Below are positions 7,495 through 9,532 of a stretch of DNA of 9,532 nucleotides, one piece after another. Origin of the DNA: an uncultured Spongiibacteraceae bacterium (GTDB taxonomy: Bacteria; Pseudomonadota; Gammaproteobacteria; Pseudomonadales; CAMLJR01); the NCBI GenBank assembly GCA_946480345.1, contig CAMLJR010000120.1, positions 1 to 9,532 on the forward strand, given 5' to 3'. Each line of letters starts with the position of its first letter. Position 1 is the stretch's first letter. Both the position numbers and the translations under genes were made by a program. The notes beneath the pieces were generated by a model. That model did no database searches. It was given only the letters and a program-made list of their open reading frames with translations, and had not been told where the DNA came from.

Positions 7495-8001
7495 ATGGGC
7501 TCTTTCGATTCGACGGATAACCGGTTTTCGGAAAATCGAGTTGCCGTAGATAGCGAAACTACCGTTATTCGTCCGGCCGATATTCGGCGAGCGGCAATGG
7601 ATCTGCTGGCTCGCCGCGAACATTCTTATCAGGAATTGCATCGCAAACTTGTAGCGCGCTTCGACGCTCATGATTTGATTCACACGGAGCTTGATCGCCT
7701 GCGCGAAGAGCGATTACAGAGCGATGCGCGATTCGCCGATGCATACATCTACAGTCGTGCTCAGCGACTTTATGGTCCGCTGCGTATTCGTATCGAATTG
7801 CGCGAGCGGGGCATTGCGGATTCGATCATTGCAAGCGCGATGCAGCATAGCGATGTCGACTGGCAGGCCAATCTGCAAACGCTGGTGAGTAATAAATTCG
7901 GCAATGTCGAGCCAAGCGATCTAAAGGAAAAAGCCAAGCGGCTGCGCTTTTTGCAATATCGCGGATTTGTTGGTGAAGATACGCGAACACTATTTGATTG
8001 A
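7495..8001 (+). CDS. recX: RecA regulator RecX
   Basis: RecX binds RecA filaments and limits their growth and activity. The protein has 168 residues, typical for the family. The conserved part begins near residue 28: RRAAMDLLARREHSYQEL, then LQSDARFADAYIYSRAQ at about 74-90, YGPLRIRIELRERGI at about 93-107 and the C-terminal KRLRFLQYRGF at about 148-158. ATG at 7495 is 5 bases after the recA stop, and its ribosome site is weak, so translation may depend on ribosomes finishing recA. The first 25 or so residues are polar and not conserved. Another ATG at 7597 would cut into the conserved helix, which argues against it. There is no terminator-like hairpin with a T-run between recA and recX, so RecX level should follow SOS induction of recA. 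Confidence 0.95.
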   Translation: MGSFDSTDNRFSENRVAVDSETTVIRPADIRRAAMDLLARREHSYQELHRKLVARFDAHDLIHTELDRLREERLQSDARFADAYIYSRAQRLYGPLRIRIELRERGIADSIIASAMQHSDVDWQANLQTLVSNKFGNVEPSDLKEKAKRLRFLQYRGFVGEDTRTLFD

Positions 8002-8213
8002 GCAGTTACGCGTGCGCTAACCGTCGCTTTTTAAGGTGTTTGCTGGTGCCCGCCACCTCGCACTTAAATGAAGTTGACGGACCAGTCGATTTATTACGTT
8101 GATATTCACTGGCGCTGCTGTGTGACATTTCGGCGACCCGCTCTAACATATTGATTCAGTGGTGCAACCGCCGATTTAAGCGTTACGGTTATGAGCATAT
8201 TCGCTTTAACTGA

Positions 8214-8242
8214 TTGATCGAAATAGGGTTTTCGCCTATATT
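8214..8242 (+). promoter_or_regulatory. Predicted sigma-70-type promoter of cysH
   Basis: TTGATC (8214-8219) and TATATT (8237-8242) are separated by exactly 17 bases, matching four and five positions of the consensus boxes. The transcript would start near 8249, giving a leader of about 71 bases before cysH. The imperfect inverted repeat at 8176-8209 sits just upstream, where an activator such as CysB could bind; that regulator is a guess from cysH biology. Confidence 0.55.
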
Positions 8243-8248
8243 GCAAGG

Positions 8249-8305
8249 CCTGATCGACGATTCTCCGGTATGGTGCCGGTTTGATTCGCAAAGAGCTCGG
8301 TCAGG
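8249..8305 (+). promoter_or_regulatory. Foldable cysH 5' leader overlapping the ribosome-binding region
   Basis: CCTGATCGA (8249-8257) can pair with TCGGTCAGG (8297-8305), nine pairs with one G-U. Inside lies CCGG (8265-8268) facing CCGG (8276-8279). The 3' arm includes AGG of the AGGAA at 8303-8307, one of two possible ribosome sites, the other being GAG at 8311-8313. The outer helix begins at the predicted transcript start. The structure could lower cysH translation. It matches no riboswitch class that I know. Confidence 0.35.
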
Positions 8306-8319
8306 AATTAGAGATCGTT

Positions 8320-8949
8320 ATGAATTTCGATATCGCGAAAATCAATGCCGAGTTGAAAGACCGCTCCGCCGAGGAAATCGTGCATTGGGCGCTGCAACAG
8401 AATCAGCAGGTCATTACGTCGAGTAGTTTCTCGCCGAATTCAGCGGCGATGCTGCATCTGGTTACGCAAATCAAACCCAATATGCCGATCGTTTGGGTCG
8501 ACAGCGGCTACAACATGCCGGACGCTTATCAAGTCGCCGAGCAATTAATTCAAAAACTGCATTTGAATATGCACATCTTCACGCCGCAAATGACCTCCGA
8601 ACGTCGTGCGGCATTGATGGGTGGCATTCCTCACCCTGACGACAATCCTGAGTTGCATGCCGAATTCGTGCGTCAGGTAAAACTTGAGCCATTCCAACGC
8701 GCACTCAATGAATTGAAACCAAAAATTTGGTTAACGGGTATTCGTCGCGAAGAAACCGAGTTTCGCAAAACGCTCGATATCGTTAGCTGGGATAACCGCG
8801 GTTTATTGCGCGTCGCACCGTTGTTCAACTGGAATGCTCAGGATGTCCAGGCCTACATGGACCGTTATCAGCTGCCTACCTGCAAACATTATTTCGATCC
8901 GACCAAGGTCGCCGATAATGCAGAGTGCGGATTGCACACTGCTGCGTAA
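8320..8949 (+). CDS. cysH: Phosphoadenylyl-sulfate (PAPS) reductase, short form
   Basis: CysH reduces PAPS to sulfite using thioredoxin or glutaredoxin, a step of assimilatory sulfate reduction. The protein has 209 residues, against about 244 in E. coli. ATG at 8320 is chosen over an in-frame TTG at 8281 because the CysH similarity begins near MNFDIAKI. The nucleotide-binding loop is SSSFSPNS (34-41), followed by DSGYNMP (61-67) and TGIRREE (139-145). The catalytic cysteine is Cys203 in the terminal ECGLH motif. There is no paired-cysteine pattern of the iron-sulfur APS reductases, so the PAPS-type reaction is favoured. Oddly, the segment before ECGLH is about 20 residues shorter than in E. 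coli and lacks its GYLSVGD motif; a second cysteine, Cys188, lies there. No other sulfate genes are adjacent. Confidence 0.9.
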   Translation: MNFDIAKINAELKDRSAEEIVHWALQQNQQVITSSSFSPNSAAMLHLVTQIKPNMPIVWVDSGYNMPDAYQVAEQLIQKLHLNMHIFTPQMTSERRAALMGGIPHPDDNPELHAEFVRQVKLEPFQRALNELKPKIWLTGIRREETEFRKTLDIVSWDNRGLLRVAPLFNWNAQDVQAYMDRYQLPTCKHYFDPTKVADNAECGLHTAA

Positions 8950-8978
8950 TGCGGCGAAATTATTTCTGAACGATATCG

Positions 8979-9532
8979 CTATTTAACCGGATAGAGTGGT
9001 GGCAGATGCTCATCTGCCACCGACGTTTCTCTTCGCGTGTTTCTAATAGATTGAGTCGCCGCTAGTAACATTTCACCATTCCACTCGCCGCTATCCGGCA
9101 ATGTACCGAACAATCGATTTTCCAGTTGCCGCAGGGCGAGCACGAACGCGTCATCGTTAGTAACGCGTTGTAGCTGCTCGATGGTAAGCAATGATTGATC
9201 GTCGAAATAAATCCGCGCCCACTTCAGCAAGGCATGGCGTGCGGCCGCAGCGTCATTGCGATGACAAGCTGCGCTGAAATCCCGCCACGCGTTTTTTTCG
9301 CCAGAACCGTCGTTCGCGTTAATCGAATTTATCGTCGCTTGCGGAGTAACGTTCCGTTTCAAGCGCCAATACAACACCAACATCAATACCGACAGCAGTG
9401 CCAGACATGCAGTCGCGATTTGCCAAGCGATCAATTGAGCGTTTGTCGGTGCATTCGACGGTTGGGTTGATGTCTCGGGCGCGCTGCTTTGCGGAGAAGG
9501 AGCAGGCGTCTGTTCTGGCAGCGTTGTGTCGG
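8979..9532 (-). CDS. batD: C-terminal part of a BatD-like membrane protein, 5' end beyond the window
   Basis: The frame is open from the right edge to a TAG at 8979-8981, so only the C-terminal 184 or so residues are visible. A Pro/Ser/Thr/Gln-rich linker of about 30 residues comes first. One membrane helix follows (AWQIATACLALLSVLMLVLYW), then a basic stop-transfer end and a soluble helical domain. That domain has CHRNDAAAARHALLKWAR, then QLENRLFG and WNGEMLLAA, the pattern I associate with the cytoplasmic tail of BatD proteins. BatD proteins are anchored membrane proteins encoded with MoxR and BatA/BatB von Willebrand proteins; their biochemical role is unclear. Neighbouring bat genes would be expected to the right, upstream on this strand. 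It converges on cysH with 29 bases between the stops. The family call rests on memory of the tail pattern. Confidence 0.65.
   Translation of the reverse strand, partial: DTTLPEQTPAPSPQSSAPETSTQPSNAPTNAQLIAWQIATACLALLSVLMLVLYWRLKRNVTPQATINSINANDGSGEKNAWRDFSAACHRNDAAAARHALLKWARIYFDDQSLLTIEQLQRVTNDDAFVLALRQLENRLFGTLPDSGEWNGEMLLAATQSIRNTRRETSVADEHLPPLYPVK
8998..9021. repeat. Perfect 11-base inverted repeat inside the 3' end of the BatD-like gene
   Basis: GGTGGCAGATG (8998-9008) and CATCTGCCACC (9011-9021) are perfect inverted copies around CT. It encodes part of the tail residues VADEHLPP and lies 49-72 bases past the cysH stop. No T-run follows on either strand. It may end or protect the cysH transcript at this convergent junction. 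Confidence 0.6.

Larger units (their letters stand above)
8002..8319. other. Non-coding stretch between recX and cysH
   Basis: In 318 bases I see no convincing coding frame and no tRNA-like sequence. The first 35 bases hold a weak GTTA/TAAC inverted repeat near 8006-8022 and a short T5 run about 10 bases later, too poor to call a terminator. An imperfect inverted repeat, TTAAGCG (8176-8182) and CGCTTTAA (8202-8209), lies directly upstream of the cysH promoter. The rest, about 8035-8170, shows nothing I can name. Confidence 0.6.

Noticed and set aside
7490..7540. Attenuating terminator between recA and recX
   Set aside because: AACCGGTT and nearby repeats form no stem with a T-run, and the sequence is already within recX coding.
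8004..8036. Terminator after recX
   Set aside because: The inverted repeat is short and interrupted and the T5 run is not adjacent to it.
8106..8291. Small minus-strand frame in the recX-cysH gap
   Set aside because: It overlaps the predicted cysH promoter and leader, and its composition does not look like a protein.
1..9532. CRISPR array, insertion sequence, prophage or defence island
   Set aside because: There are no spaced direct repeats, transposase-like or phage-like frames. All larger genes but the first are housekeeping or envelope genes in a typical chromosomal setting.

Overview
The window looks like ordinary chromosome from a gammaproteobacterium, most likely on the Pseudomonadales/Cellvibrionales side. 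Four things point there: a seven-iron ferredoxin that reads almost like Azotobacter/Pseudomonas FdxA and lies just downstream of mutS, an OprI-type alanine-zipper lipoprotein, a LexA box of the Escherichia coli/Pseudomonas type in front of recA, and a recA-recX pair. No insertion sequence, phage gene, tRNA, rRNA or CRISPR array was seen. The genus cannot be fixed from the sequence alone.

Left part (1-3264), cell envelope. The 3' part of an unrecognised soluble coiled-coil protein runs in from the left edge. Next come a LysM plus YkuD L,D-transpeptidase (+ strand), a strong bidirectional terminator, an OprI/Lpp-like outer-membrane lipoprotein (- strand), and a second, small exported L,D-transpeptidase (+ strand). 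The lipoprotein ends in Arg-Lys, like Braun lipoprotein, and lies between two enzymes of the class that attaches Braun lipoprotein to peptidoglycan. The three genes may therefore form an outer-membrane tethering group.

Middle part (3265-8001), DNA repair. mutS and fdxA form a minus-strand pair. recA and recX form a plus-strand pair. mutS and recA diverge from a 211-base region holding a perfect-spacing LexA box (6376-6395), and no cinA gene lies between them. RecA senses DNA damage, RecX restrains RecA filaments, and MutS recognises mismatches. MutS carries a clear clamp-binding motif near its C-terminus.

Right part (8002-9532), sulfur assimilation and the window edge. A 318-base non-coding stretch holds a well-spaced sigma-70-type promoter and a leader that can fold over the ribosome-binding region of cysH. 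CysH is a short phosphoadenylyl-sulfate reductase with an unusual C-terminal segment. Converging on it is the C-terminal part of a BatD-like membrane protein that runs off the right edge.

I see no clear undescribed multi-gene system. The observations most worth checking are the lipoprotein/transpeptidase cluster, the foldable cysH leader, the shortened CysH C-terminus, and perfect hairpins without U-tracts at both convergent gene ends.
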